The notes under the pieces are model-generated. The model searched no databases. It saw only the letters and a list, made by a program, of their open reading frames with translations, and was not told the origin of the DNA. This document shows positions 52,837 through 62,540 of a stretch of DNA of 64,000 bases, piece by piece (position 1 is the first letter of the stretch; every line of letters starts with the position of its first letter). Position numbers and translations under genes: made by a program. The DNA is from Streptomyces sp. YPW6. Its GTDB lineage: Bacteria > Actinomycetota > Actinomycetes > Streptomycetales > Streptomycetaceae. The stretch is from positions 806,001 to 870,000 of the forward strand of contig NZ_CP076457.1 in the NCBI RefSeq assembly GCF_018866325.1, given 5' to 3'.

Positions 52837-55248
52837 TCAGGGCAGGTCCGGCCCGCCCGGAACAGGAGCCCGGGTCGGTCCGGGAGCCTCTGTCGCAGCC
52901 GGGGCCTGCGGCGACGCGGAAGTCTCCGTCGGCACCGCGCCCTGTGCCGGCCCGTCGCTCTCCCTCGGCGCCACGGTCTGTGGCGACCCGTCGGTCTTCC
53001 GCGACATCGCGGCCTGTGCCGGTCCGGGCACCTCCGTCGGCACCGCGCCCTGTGCCGGCCCGTCGGTCTCCCCCGGCGCCTCGGCACTCTCCCCCAGGGC
53101 CGGAGTGTCCGCCGGGAACGGTTCGTCCGCCAGGTCGGCCCCGGCGAAGCCCTCCGCACGCACCGGGACCTGGGGCCCCGAGGATTCCTGGAGCCAGCGG
53201 GTGAGCACCCGGTGGACCGCCTCGGCGCCCACCAGACCGCCGCCCGGCGGCGCCGGCGCGCCCTCCGCCGTCTCGGCGGCCACGATGTCGAGGGGGTCCG
53301 TGAGGCCGCGCGGCCAGAGCAGGAACGGCCGGGACTGCTCGCCGCCGAGGCCGCCGTGCGAGCCGATCTGCTCCTCGAACGCGTGCACGGTGTCGGTGGC
53401 GGGGTCGTACATGGAGTTGACCATGACGTCGGCGACGTGCGGAAAGGTGTCCGTACGGCGTACGGCGTCGGCCGCCCCGATACCGAAGGCCGCGAGCGGG
53501 CCCTCGCCGTCCGTGAGTTCGGCGACCGGGACCCGGGCGCCGCCGGCCCCGAGCACCACGGAGCCGTCCTCCCCGCCGACGAGGAGGAAGCCGATTCCCG
53601 GGTGGTTGGCGAGCGTGGAGAGCAGCGCCGGGTGGCGGCGCTCGATCTGTTCGCGGGAGGCGCGGCCCTCGATGTCGGGGAAGGAGATCAGCCCGAGGTT
53701 GCCGGAGGCCAGCACGATCGGGTCGGAGAGCTTGGCCGGATGCTCGTCCTGCTGTCCCTCCAGGGGGCGGTGGAGAGCGATCCGCACCGCGTCGCGGGCC
53801 TCGGATGCGCTGCGGGTGCGCTGCGCACGACGGGGCACGGGCAGCCCGCAGCCCGCCCGGACCAGGTCCTTGAGGGTGAGCCCGTACTGTCCCGCGAAGG
53901 TCTCCCCGGGGCTCTGTCCGTGGTCGGACAGGAGCACGATCCGGTAGGCGCGCGGAGTGTGTTCGGCGATCTTGGCGATCAGGGCGAGGGAGCGGTCGAG
54001 GCGTACGAGGACCTTCTCCGCGTCGCGGCTGCGGGGCCCCGAGTGGTGGGCGACCTCGTCGTAGGCGACGAGGTCGGCGTAGACGGCGGTGCGCCCGGCG
54101 AACATGTCGCCCAGGACGGCGGCGACGACGACATCGCGCTCCACGACGGTGGCGAAGGCGCGGATGAAGGGGTAGAGACCGCCGCGCTTGATCCGCGGGG
54201 TGACCTTCCGGGCGCGGGCCCGGGTCGACTGCCCGATCTCGCGGAGCACCTCCGCGACGAAGGACAGGGCGGTGCGGGTGGCGTTGGCCGGGTCGGCGAA
54301 GTAGGCGAAGTATCCGGCGCGGGAACGGCGGCCCTTGCCGCGCCGGGCGGCCATGGAGAGCACCAGGGCGAGCTGTCCGGCGCCGCCGCTGAAGAGATTG
54401 CCCCGGCTCGCCCCGTCGACGGCGAGGAGCCCTCCGTCGTGGGTGCGCCGGATGGCCCGGCGTTGCATTTCGAGGGCGCTCGCAGGGCGGCTGGAGACCA
54501 TGACGGTGCCGGTCTCCTTCTCGTACCAGCGGAACGCGGGCACGTCGTGGTTGCTGCCGTGCAGGATGGCGAGCTGGCTGGCGCCGGTCTGGCTGGACCA
54601 GTCGGTACGCCAGGGGGTGAGGCGGTGTCCGGAGGAATCCGCGAGCCACCCGGCGACGGTCGGCATGAGCCCGTCGGCCGCCGCCTTGACCAGCACGTCG
54701 TGGCCCACACCGTCGAACTGGAGGAAGACCGTGCCGGGCGGGCCGTCGCGGCCGGGTTCGGCCGGTCCGGACGGTCCGCCGCGTCTGCGGCGCCGGTAGG
54801 CGAGCCGGGACAGCCGGCGGCGGTAGGCCTCGTCGTCCCGGACGGCGAGAGCGGTGGAGGTGGCGGAGGCGACGGCGGACATCACGGCGGCGACCACGAC
54901 CGCGGTCTCCGGCGCCGCGTCACCCCGTCCGTCCGGGATCAGGCGCAGCGCTATCAGCAGCAGCGTTCCGTTGAGGAAGAAGACCAGCGCGCCGAGGACC
55001 AGCGCGGGCACGACGAGCAGGGACCGGACGAGGACGGGCCACACCAGGGCGGAGAGCAGGCCGAAGGCGCCCGCGCCCCAGGCCGCGGTGAACGCTGTCC
55101 TGGTGATCGTGTCGCCGTCGTCGGACTGGAGCTGGAAGTCGGGCAGGGCGCCGGCCAGCGCGAGCATGGTGAGGGTGGACACCGCCCAGACCGCGATCAC
55201 GCGCATCAGGGCCCTGCCCGCCGTACGCCACTTCCCGTCATCCACGCC
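52837..55248 (-). CDS. membrane-anchored alkaline phosphatase family protein
   Basis: A protein of about 803 residues. Three or four hydrophobic segments in the first 135 residues (LMRVIAVWAVSTLTMLALAG, LLSALVWPVLVRSLLVVPAL) form a phage-holin-like membrane domain. The large phosphodiesterase-type domain (about 165-660) has metal-binding residues in VFLQFDGVGHDVLVKAAADG, VYADLVAYDEVAHHSGP, IVLLSDHGQSPGETFA and EEQIGSHGGLGGEQSRPFLL. The last 120 residues are Pro/Gly/Thr-rich with an imperfect repeat of about 108 bp spacing (AQGAVPTE twice). GTG 55246-55248 is chosen because GAGGTGG precedes it. Likely hydrolyses an envelope or lipid-linked phosphate; substrate unknown. Confidence 0.88.
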   Translation of the reverse strand, partial: GVDDGKWRTAGRALMRVIAVWAVSTLTMLALAGALPDFQLQSDDGDTITRTAFTAAWGAGAFGLLSALVWPVLVRSLLVVPALVLGALVFFLNGTLLLIALRLIPDGRGDAAPETAVVVAAVMSAVASATSTALAVRDDEAYRRRLSRLAYRRRRRGGPSGPAEPGRDGPPGTVFLQFDGVGHDVLVKAAADGLMPTVAGWLADSSGHRLTPWRTDWSSQTGASQLAILHGSNHDVPAFRWYEKETGTVMVSSRPASALEMQRRAIRRTHDGGLLAVDGASRGNLFSGGAGQLALVLSMAARRGKGRRSRAGYFAYFADPANATRTALSFVAEVLREIGQSTRARARKVTPRIKRGGLYPFIRAFATVVERDVVVAAVLGDMFAGRTAVYADLVAYDEVAHHSGPRSRDAEKVLVRLDRSLALIAKIAEHTPRAYRIVLLSDHGQSPGETFAGQYGLTLKDLVRAGCGLPVPRRAQRTRSASEARDAVRIALHRPLEGQQDEHPAKLSDPIVLASGNLGLISFPDIEGRASREQIERRHPALLSTLANHPGIGFLLVGGEDGSVVLGAGGARVPVAELTDGEGPLAAFGIGAADAVRRTDTFPHVADVMVNSMYDPATDTVHAFEEQIGSHGGLGGEQSRPFLLWPRGLTDPLDIVAAETAEGAPAPPGGGLVGAEAVHRVLTRWLQESSGPQVPVRAEGFAGADLADEPFPADTPALGESAEAPGETDGPAQGAVPTEVPGPAQAAMSRKTDGSPQTVAPRESDGPAQGAVPTETSASPQAPAATEAPGPTRAPVPGGPDLP

Positions 55249-55525
55249 GGTCCACCTCACGCCCTCTCCGCCCCCGGGCCCGGTGCGTCCGGGGCCCGTC
55301 TGTCAGCTTTTCACAGCGTCGCTCCCGGTCAGCGGCTTCGGCGACACCCCCGGGCCCGGCACGCGGGTCGTGGGGGCGCATAGGCTCGTACCGGCAGCGC
55401 GCCCGGTCACGGTCCGCGCGGGCCGTGCACCGGGTCGCGGGGATCGTACGGGGCCGGACGAGGGCAGGATGAGGACCGGGCCGGACCGGGCAGGAACCGG
55501 ACGGGGATCGAGCGAGGAGGCGGGC

Positions 55526-56308
55526 GTGCCGGTGGAGGTCACCTGGTGGGGTCATGCCACCTGCACGATCGAGGACTCGGGGGTACGGGTGCTGACCGAC
55601 CCCCTGTTCGTACGGCGCTTCGCGCATCTGCGCCGCCGCCGGGGCGACGTACCGCCGCCCCGGGCCGCGGTCGCCGAGGTGGTGCTGGTCTCCCATCTGC
55701 ACTCGGATCATCTGCATCTGCCCTCGCTGGCCCGGCTGGCTCCGGGCAGCCGGCTGATCGTGCCGAGCGGCGCGGTGGCGGCCGTGCCGGGTCTCCGGCT
55801 GCTGCGGCGGGCACGGCAGCTGCACGTCACCGAGGTGCGGCCGGGTGACACGGTGCGGGTCGGGGAGGTGCGGGTACGCGCGGTCCCCGCGCTGCACGAC
55901 GGGCGGCGGCTGCCGGTCGGGCCGCACCGGTCCCCCGCGCTCGGCTTCGTCGTCGAGGGAGAGGCCCGGACGTATTTCGCCGGGGACACCGGGCTCTTCG
56001 ACACGATGGCCGACGAGGTGGGGCCGGTGGACGTGGCGCTGCTGCCGGTGGGCGGATGGGGGCCCTATCTGGGGCACGGCCATCTGGACCCGGTCCGTGC
56101 CGCCGAGGCGCTGACCCGGCTCGCACCCCGGGCGGCGGTGCCGGTGCACTACGGGACGTACTGGCCGATCGGCCTGGACGCGGTGCGGCCGCACGAGTTC
56201 CACGCACCGGGGGACGAGTTCGTCCGGCACGCGGCGAGGCGGGCACCGGAGGTCACCGTGCATCTGCTGGGCCACGGCGAGCGGGTCAGACCGGAGGCCG
56301 GCCGGTGA
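55526..56308 (+). CDS. metallo-beta-lactamase-fold hydrolase (UlaG/NAPE-PLD-like)
   Basis: Metal-dependent hydrolase of 260 residues. Start GTG follows GAGGAGG. It has VTWWGHATCTIEDSGVRVLT, the metal motif SHLHSDHLHL (H-x-H-x-D-H), PALHDGRR, TYFAGDTGLFD and VPVHYGTYWPIG, the pattern of L-ascorbate-6-phosphate lactonase/NAPE-PLD-like proteins. The stop overlaps the DedA gene start by GTGA, suggesting a joint role at the membrane, possibly on phospholipids. Confidence 0.92.
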   Translation: MPVEVTWWGHATCTIEDSGVRVLTDPLFVRRFAHLRRRRGDVPPPRAAVAEVVLVSHLHSDHLHLPSLARLAPGSRLIVPSGAVAAVPGLRLLRRARQLHVTEVRPGDTVRVGEVRVRAVPALHDGRRLPVGPHRSPALGFVVEGEARTYFAGDTGLFDTMADEVGPVDVALLPVGGWGPYLGHGHLDPVRAAEALTRLAPRAAVPVHYGTYWPIGLDAVRPHEFHAPGDEFVRHAARRAPEVTVHLLGHGERVRPEAGR

Positions 56309-56943
56309 TCCAGGAGATCCAGCAGGTGGTGCGGGAGCTGCCCACCGAGTCGACCCAGCAGGCCGTCGGCTATCCGACGCTGTTCGCCCTGGTGGCGCTG
56401 GGTTCCCTGGTGCCCGTGGTGCCGACGGGCGCGCTGGTCAGTTCGGCGGCGGTGGTGGCCTTCCACCAGACGTCACCGCTCACCCTGCTCTTCGTCTTCC
56501 TGGTGGCGTCGGCCGCCGCGTTCCTCGGGGACATCTGTCTGTACGGGCTGGGGCAGCGCGGTGTGCGGTCGAAGAACGGGTCGAAGTGGCTGGCGGCCAT
56601 AACCCGCCGGGCGGCGCCGGAGCGACTGGCCCAGGCTCAGGAGAAGCTGGCCGAGCACGGCGGGACGGTGCTGGTGCTGTCCCGCCTGGTGCCGGCCGGC
56701 CGGATTCCGGTGATGCTGGCGTGCCTGCTGGGCCGGATGCCGCTCCGGCAGTTCGCCCGGGGCGACGTTCCGGCGTGTCTGGCCTGGGCGGCGACGTACC
56801 AGCTGATCGGGATCCTGGGCGGCTCGCTGTTCCCGGAACCGTGGCAGGGGGTGGTCGCGGCGGTCGCCCTGACGCTGCTGATCAGCGGGGCGCCGGCGGT
56901 GTGGCGGAGGCTGCGGGCGCGGTTCGGTCCCGCGGCTTCCTAG
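56305..56943 (+). CDS. DedA/SNARE-associated family membrane protein
   Basis: Integral membrane protein of 212 residues of the DedA (VTT-domain) family, with about five hydrophobic segments. Family features are the PVVPTGALVSSAAVVAF segment, FLGDICLYGLGQRG and the basic SRLVPAGRIPVMLACLLGRM, matching the F/S-R-F-x-P-x-x-R pattern. Some members flip undecaprenyl phosphate or phospholipids. The GTG start overlaps the upstream hydrolase stop by four bases. Confidence 0.9.
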   Translation: MIQEIQQVVRELPTESTQQAVGYPTLFALVALGSLVPVVPTGALVSSAAVVAFHQTSPLTLLFVFLVASAAAFLGDICLYGLGQRGVRSKNGSKWLAAITRRAAPERLAQAQEKLAEHGGTVLVLSRLVPAGRIPVMLACLLGRMPLRQFARGDVPACLAWAATYQLIGILGGSLFPEPWQGVVAAVALTLLISGAPAVWRRLRARFGPAAS

Positions 56944-57106
56944 CCGTCCCCGGCGGCCGTGCAGGTGGCCGGACCGAGCGTCGACGCGCCCCGGCCCGGC
57001 GCGGCCCGTACGCAGCAGGCGTACCCCGCGGCGCATCCGCGCCCCGGCCCGTACGCAGCGCAGCGCTGTCCCGGCGCAGCACAGCCCGTACGCAGCTCGG
57101 CCGTAC

Positions 57107-58452
57107 TCAACGCAGTTCGGCGAAGACCGCCGCGAATCCCTCCAGGGCCCGCGCCACGTGCGGGAGCTCCAAGGGCTTCGCGGCGGCGAGGGACTCCGTC
57201 TGCTGCTGCGGCGTGGCCCCCAGCAGCGGACCGGTGCCCAGGCGTACGCGCAGCGCGCCGAGCTCGTCCCCGAAGCGGTGTCCGCCCGGGGCCGGTGCGC
57301 CGAGCCGGTCGGTGAGGTACTCCTCCAGCTCCATGGAGTCCGTGACGCCCAGGTCCGCCAGCCGGGAGCGGAGCGGGCCGAGGTCGGCGTAGAGGTGGCG
57401 GCCGGCCTGCGGGGGGCGGGCCAGTGCGCCGGAGCCGAGGACCGCGCGGTGCGCGGCAGCGGCGACCCCGGTCTGGAGCGCGGCGGCCCGCCGGATCCGC
57501 TCGCGTACGGAGTCGGGCTCGCCCAGGGCGTGGGCGGCGGCGTGGGCGACCGGACCGGCGACGAGGGCGCCGAGCGCGGTGAGGATGTCCAGGGTGCGGG
57601 CGTGGCGGACGGCGGCGCGGGAGGTGTCGGGGAAGCGGGCGACGGCGACCGGCCAGGCCGCGGGAACGAGGGCCCCGGACAGGTCGGCGATCACCGTCAC
57701 GTCGTCCGGGCACATCTCGGCCGGACTGAGCAGGACGGTGTCGCGCGGGCGGTGCACGGTGTCGCGCCACGTCTCGTCGCTGACGATGTGCAGCCCTTCG
57801 CCGACGGCCGCCTCGCAGGCCTCGCGGACCAGCTCGGGCGGGGCGATGGTGGCGGTGGGATCGTCCACGACGGACAGGAGCAGCAGCTTCGGCCGACCGC
57901 CCTCCGCACGGACCCTGCGGACGGTCTCCAGCAGCGCGTAAGGGTCGGGTACGCCGCCGCATTCGGCCGGGGTGGGCACATGGTAGGCGGGGCGGCCCAG
58001 CAGCCGGGCCTGCGGCATCCAGGCGGCGGGGCAGGGGCGCGGCATGAGGACGTCGCCGCCGTGTGCGCCGACGAGGGCCAGGAGGAGCGGCTGGGCCCCG
58101 GGGGCCGCGGCGATACCGCCCGCCGTGCCGTGCAGCCCGCGCCGGTCCCAGTAGCCCCGGGCCGCCTCGCGGAGGACCGGCCCGCCGCCGGGGCTCCGGG
58201 CGGGTCCGGGCGGAGGCGGCGGCGAGGACGGCGGCCAGTTCGGGAAGGACCGGGAGCCCGGGGTCGGGGGCGGGCGGCCCGTAGCGGACGGGGCCGTGAT
58301 CTTCGTGCGCGCGGCCGGGGCGCGCCCGCCTGCGGGCCCCTCGTCCTGGGCGGGGCGGCCCGGTCCTCCGGCGGGCGGGTCCGGTCCCGCCCCGCGTGGC
58401 CGGGTCCGCCCGGCAGGCTCCCCGGCGGACCCGTGTCCTCGGTCCCCTGCAT
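57107..58452 (-). CDS. aminotransferase-fold protein, probable frameshifts, no visible PLP lysine
   Basis: The body (57107 to about 58190) is a class I/II aminotransferase fold: GGPVLREAARGYWDRRGLHG, a substrate-loop region DDPTATIAPPELVREACEAA, GLHIVSDETWRDTVH. Where the Schiff-base lysine is expected the sequence reads VIADLSGALVPAAWPVAVAR, without Lys. The upstream part is in other frames: GPVRYGPPAPDPGLPVLPEL (about 58300-58230) in a second frame and the start ATG 58450-58452 with an excellent GGAGGAGG site in a third. Two single-base shifts in very GC-rich sequence would unite them. Either the assembly has errors or the gene is decaying. Enzyme activity is doubtful in either case. Confidence 0.6.
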
Positions 58453-58698
58453 CCGGGCCTCCTCCGCCGCTCGTCGCTTCGCGTCCTCGCCCGGCCGTCC
58501 CGCCCCGTGCCGCCGTCCGGACCGGGCGGACGGCCCCTGGCTTCTTTATACGGAGCTTCCGGGCAGCCCGCCCGGTCAATCGCGCGCCCGCGTCGGTGGC
58601 GTCACCGGGTCGGCCGTCGGGCGGCCGGTGGCGGCGCGTGGCGCGCCTCCCAGCGCGCCTGCTGGTTCAGCACGCCCCGGAGGGGTATTCGCTGATCC

Positions 58699-60213
58699 AT
58701 GTCCACACCGACAACCTCACCCACCGCCTCCTCCGTACCGGCCGTCGCCCGGATGCGCGGCTGGCTGCAGGGGCGCGATCTCGCCGTCTTCCGGAGCGTC
58801 GCGGACCGTCACTGGCCGGGTGCCGATCCGCTGCTGCCCCGGCTGAGCCGGAGCGCCAACCACGGGCTGCTCTGGTTCGGGGCGGCGGCCGGGATCGCCG
58901 TCCTCGGCAGCAGCGCGCGGTCACGCCGGGCCGCGCTGCGCGGAGTGGCGTCCCTCGCCGTGGCCTCGGCGGCCATCAACACCGTCGGGAAGGGCGCGGT
59001 GCGCCGCGACCGGCCGATACTGGACGCCGTGCCGATAGTGCGCCGGCTCAAGCGGCAGCCCGTCACCACCTCCTTCCCCTCGGGACACGCCGCGTCGGCG
59101 GCCGCCTTCGCCACCGGGGTGGCTCTGGAGTCCACGGGCTGGGGTGCGGTCGTGGCCCCGGTCGCGGTGGCCGTGGCGGCCTCCCGCGTCTACACCGGGG
59201 TGCACTATCCGAGCGATGTCCTCGCCGGCGCGGCACTCGGCATAGGGGCCGCGTTCGCCCTGCGCGGCGTCGTGCCCACCCGGGGCCAGCTGCCCGCTCC
59301 CGGCCGGCCGCCCGGCGAGGCCCCGGCACTGCCCGCCGGGAAGGATCTCGTGGTGGTGGTGAACCAGGAGTCGGGCACGGCCACCGCGACCGCCTCGCTG
59401 GTCCGGGAGGCGCTGCCGATGGCGACCGTCATGGAGGTGGCTCCCGGCGATCTGCCGGCCGCCTTCGACGAGGCGGCGAGCCGCGGCCGGGCCCTGGGCG
59501 TCTGCGGGGGCGACGGCACGGTGAACCTGGCGGCCTCGGTGGCCGCGACGCACGGGATGCCCCTCGCGGTCTTCCCCGGCGGCACCCTCAACCACTTCGC
59601 CTACGACCTGGGCATCGAGACCGTCCACGACACCGCGGTCGCCCTCACGGCGGGCGATGCCATCCGGGTGGACCTCGGGCGCTTCCGGCCGGGCCCCAAG
59701 GGCGCGGACGGCGCCGACGGCTATTTCCTCAACGCCTTCTCGCTGGGCGTCTATCCGGACCTGGTCCGTACCCGGGAGCACTGGTCGCCGCGGATCGGCG
59801 GCTGGCCCGCGGGCGTGCTCGCGGCGTTGCACGTGCTGCGCGGCCAGCGGCCGCTGGAGGCCGAGTTCCAGGGCCGCAGGCGTCCGTTGTGGCTGGTCTT
59901 CGTCGGCAACGGGCTCTTCCGGCGCGTGGGCCCGAACCCGGGCCGCCGCCACAACCTGGCCGACGGGCTGCTCGACGTCCGGGTCGTCCACGGCGGGCGC
60001 GGGCCGGCGCTGCGGCTGCTGGCGGCGGCGGTGGCGGGACCGCTCACGCGCTCCCCCGCCCATGCCGCGGTGCGGCGGCGCCGGGTGCGGATCGGCGGAC
60101 TCGCGCCGGGGACGCCGTACGCGTACGACGGCGAGGTGGCCCGCTCCGGAACGGAGCTGATGATCGACAAACTGCCGGAGGCGCTGACGGTCTACTGCCC
60201 CATGCCGGTCTGA
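58699..60213 (+). CDS. bifunctional PAP2 phosphatase/diacylglycerol kinase-like protein
   Basis: A fusion of 504 residues. The N-terminal half is a PAP2 lipid phosphatase with all three motifs: KGAVRRDRPIL, TSFPSGHAAS and SRVYTGVHYPSDVLAG, in membrane helices. From about residue 215 a diacylglycerol/lipid kinase catalytic domain follows, with VVVVNQESGTATATASLVRE, the nucleotide loop GVCGGDGTVNLAAS and FPGGTLNHFAYDLG. It may recycle lipid phosphates at the membrane, dephosphorylating one and phosphorylating another. Two further phosphate- and lipid-related genes (52837, 55526) lie in the same region. Confidence 0.93.
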   Translation: MSTPTTSPTASSVPAVARMRGWLQGRDLAVFRSVADRHWPGADPLLPRLSRSANHGLLWFGAAAGIAVLGSSARSRRAALRGVASLAVASAAINTVGKGAVRRDRPILDAVPIVRRLKRQPVTTSFPSGHAASAAAFATGVALESTGWGAVVAPVAVAVAASRVYTGVHYPSDVLAGAALGIGAAFALRGVVPTRGQLPAPGRPPGEAPALPAGKDLVVVVNQESGTATATASLVREALPMATVMEVAPGDLPAAFDEAASRGRALGVCGGDGTVNLAASVAATHGMPLAVFPGGTLNHFAYDLGIETVHDTAVALTAGDAIRVDLGRFRPGPKGADGADGYFLNAFSLGVYPDLVRTREHWSPRIGGWPAGVLAALHVLRGQRPLEAEFQGRRRPLWLVFVGNGLFRRVGPNPGRRHNLADGLLDVRVVHGGRGPALRLLAAAVAGPLTRSPAHAAVRRRRVRIGGLAPGTPYAYDGEVARSGTELMIDKLPEALTVYCPMPV

Positions 60214-60350
60214 CCCACCGCGGCGCCCGCCACGAACCCACGTCCGCATAGCAAGACACCTATCTCACCATCCGACATCGCGGCGTACGGTGGCTCCGTC
60301 GCCGCGCCCGTCGGCGCGGGGCTTCCGGGAGAGGGAGAGGGCGTCACGCC

Positions 60351-61160
60351 ATGCCGAAGGACACCGCCGTGTACACGCACGGCCACCACGAGTCCGTCCT
60401 GCGCTCGCACCGGTGGCGGACCGCCGCCAACTCGGCGGCCTATCTCCTCGACGAACTGCGCCCCGGCCTGGCCGTGCTGGACGTCGGCTGCGGGCCCGGG
60501 ACCATCACCGCCGATCTGGCCGCACGGGTGGCGCCGGGCCGGGTCACCGCGGTGGACGCCGCCGCCGGCATCCTGGACCGGGCCGCCGCGGTGGCGGACG
60601 AACGGGGCCTGGAGAACGTCGAGTTCGCCGTGGCCGACGTCCACGCACTGGACTTTCCCGACGACTCCTTCGACGTGGTCCACGCGCACCAGGTGCTCCA
60701 GCACGTGGGCGACCCGGTGCGGGCGCTGCGCGAGATGCGGCGGGTCTGCCGGCCCGGTGGCGTGGTCGCGGCCCGGGACAGCGACTACGCGGCGATGACC
60801 TGGTATCCGCAGACTCCCGGTCTCGACGTGTGGCAGGACGTGTACGGTCGGGTGGCCCGCGCGAACGGCGGCGAGCCCGACGCCGGCCGCCGCCTCCTCG
60901 CGTGGGCGCGGCAGGCGGGGTTCACCGACATCACCCCGACCGCGGCCGCCTGGTGTTTCGCCACGCCGGAGAGCCGCGCCTGGTGGAGCGGCCTGTGGGC
61001 GGACCGTACGACGGATTCCGGCTATGCCGAGCTGGCGGTACGGGGCGGCCACGCGAGCCCCGAGGAGCTGGCGGCCATCGCGGACACCTGGCGCGGCTGG
61101 GGCGCCGACGAGGACGGCTGGTTCCTGGTGCCGCACGGTGAGGTGCTCTGCCGGGTCTGA
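60351..61160 (+). CDS. class I SAM-dependent methyltransferase (UbiE-like)
   Basis: A 269-residue methyltransferase. SAM motif I is LAVLDVGCGPGTITADLA, followed by VTAVDAAAGILDRAAAVADE, the acidic VEFAVADVHALDFPDDSFDV and VLQHVGDPVRALREMRRVCR with RPGGVVAARDSD. These are the classical UbiE/COQ5-type blocks acting on small molecules. The upstream sequence GGGAGAGGGAGAGG serves as ribosome binding site. It is monocistronic. Confidence 0.93.
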   Translation: MPKDTAVYTHGHHESVLRSHRWRTAANSAAYLLDELRPGLAVLDVGCGPGTITADLAARVAPGRVTAVDAAAGILDRAAAVADERGLENVEFAVADVHALDFPDDSFDVVHAHQVLQHVGDPVRALREMRRVCRPGGVVAARDSDYAAMTWYPQTPGLDVWQDVYGRVARANGGEPDAGRRLLAWARQAGFTDITPTAAAWCFATPESRAWWSGLWADRTTDSGYAELAVRGGHASPEELAAIADTWRGWGADEDGWFLVPHGEVLCRV

Positions 61161-61184
61161 CGCGGGCCGCCGGCGGCGGACGGC

Positions 61185-61682
61185 TCAGGGGCGGCGCCAC
61201 TCCATGACGTGCCCGGTCGCCGCGAACCGTTCGTTGCCGGCGAGCTTGCCGGTCTTCGTCTCGACGACCACGAACCCCTCGCTCTCGTAGAGGGCGCGGG
61301 CGCTGTCGTTCCCGGCCAGTACGGTGCACTCGATCCGGGCGGACGCGTCGGCGGTCAGCACGTGCCGGAGCAGGATCCGGCCGATTCCCTGGCGGTAGCG
61401 GGCGGGATCGACGTACAGCCAGGTCAGTTCGGCGTCCGCGAACGCGGCGAACCCGGCCACCCGCGGCCCGGCTCCCGTGCCGTCGTCCGCCTCCGCCACC
61501 CAGAGGCCGCCGTCGAAGAGCCCCTCCTCCTCATAGGTCTCGGCCAGCGTCAGAAAGGCCTCCACCCCTACAGAGCCGCGCAGTTCGTCCAGTCGCGCGA
61601 TGTCGTGGATGCGGGCGATGGCGTCCCAGTCCTCCGGCCGGTAGGGCCGGACGGTGACCTCCGGTGGCATACGTCGTTCCAT
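61185..61682 (-). CDS. GNAT-family N-acetyltransferase
   Basis: Acetyl-CoA-dependent transferase of 165 residues. Motif A with the CoA loop is LYVDPARYRQGIGRILLRHV (Q/R-x-x-G-x-G/A), and motif B is ECTVLAGNDSARALYESEGF. Start ATG 61680-61682 follows GAGGG; an internal ATG at 61670 is possible. Substrate unknown. Confidence 0.9.
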   Translation of the reverse strand: MERRMPPEVTVRPYRPEDWDAIARIHDIARLDELRGSVGVEAFLTLAETYEEEGLFDGGLWVAEADDGTGAGPRVAGFAAFADAELTWLYVDPARYRQGIGRILLRHVLTADASARIECTVLAGNDSARALYESEGFVVVETKTGKLAGNERFAATGHVMEWRRP

Positions 61683-61788
61683 GGGGCGACCCTCGCACCA
61701 CGCCCGCACCACGGCAACCGAGTTCCGGGCGGGCGGAGCGGACCCGAATCGATCACACCCGTGGCGCGGGCCAATTACCCTCGTCCCC

Positions 61789-62142
61789 ATGGAGATTCTC
61801 GGAACCACGCTGCGTATCTGCGTCGACGACCTGGAGGCCGCGGTGGCCTTCTACGAGGGGCTCATGGGCGCCCCGGCCCAGCGCTTCGAGCGCGGCGGGG
61901 TGTCGGTCGCCGCCATCGGCTGCTTCCTGCTGATGAGCGGCCCCGAGTCCGAGCTTGAGGTGCTGCGGAAGGTGGGGGCGACCATCGCCGTCAAGGATGT
62001 CGACGAGACGAACGCGGCGCTCACCCGGGCCGGGGCTCGGATCGTCGCGGGCCCGCTGTCGACCCCGGCGGGCCGCAATCTGATCGCCCTGCACCCGGAC
62101 GGCTCCATCTTCGAGTACGTGGACCGCAACGTCACCGCCTGA
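61789..62142 (+). CDS. VOC-family (glyoxalase-like) protein
   Basis: A 117-residue vicinal-oxygen-chelate protein. It reads EILGTTLRICVDDLEAAVAF with YEGLMGAPAQRFE, then IAVKDVDETNAALTRAGARI and ALHPDGSIFEYVDR, i.e. two beta-alpha-beta-beta-beta modules with the final Glu of the metal site. Members include resistance proteins and dioxygenase-like proteins; nothing is more specific here. Divergent from the GNAT gene. Confidence 0.9.
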   Translation: MEILGTTLRICVDDLEAAVAFYEGLMGAPAQRFERGGVSVAAIGCFLLMSGPESELEVLRKVGATIAVKDVDETNAALTRAGARIVAGPLSTPAGRNLIALHPDGSIFEYVDRNVTA

Positions 62143-62540
62143 ACCGGACGACCCGCTGATCGACGCCGAACGACCCTCCTCGTCCGTCTCACGGGCGGTC
62201 AGCGGGCGACGCGCCCGCAGCCGGTCCGCTTCCCGCGCACCGATCGAACAGAACGCCTGAGCGCCCCGGAGAGCGGCTTCGGGGTCGGACGAGCACCGGC
62301 AGACCGGCACCGGGACCGAGCAGTGCCGAGGCCGCCCTCACCGGGAGGACCCTGGCCGCGAGGGACCGCGGTGAACCGCGGTGACCTCATCACGGTGCTC
62401 CGTCGACAGTTGCAACCGGGCGAAGTACTCCTCTTCCGGGCGTGTCGTGCTGCGCGGCACCCGCGTCCGACTGTGTATGTCTTGCGTGGGTAAGCGGATG
62501 CGGATGCGGGCGTGGCCCGATGTCCGCCGGGAGGGGTGCC
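62143..62540. other. gap upstream of the carotenoid operon
   Basis: About 400 bases without a supported gene. It should hold the crt promoter. A repeated CCGCGGTGA is seen at about 62362-62383, and TGTGTATGTCTTGCGT at about 62472. In S. coelicolor carotenoid genes are driven by a light-induced sigma factor; I cannot identify its site here. Confidence 0.4.
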
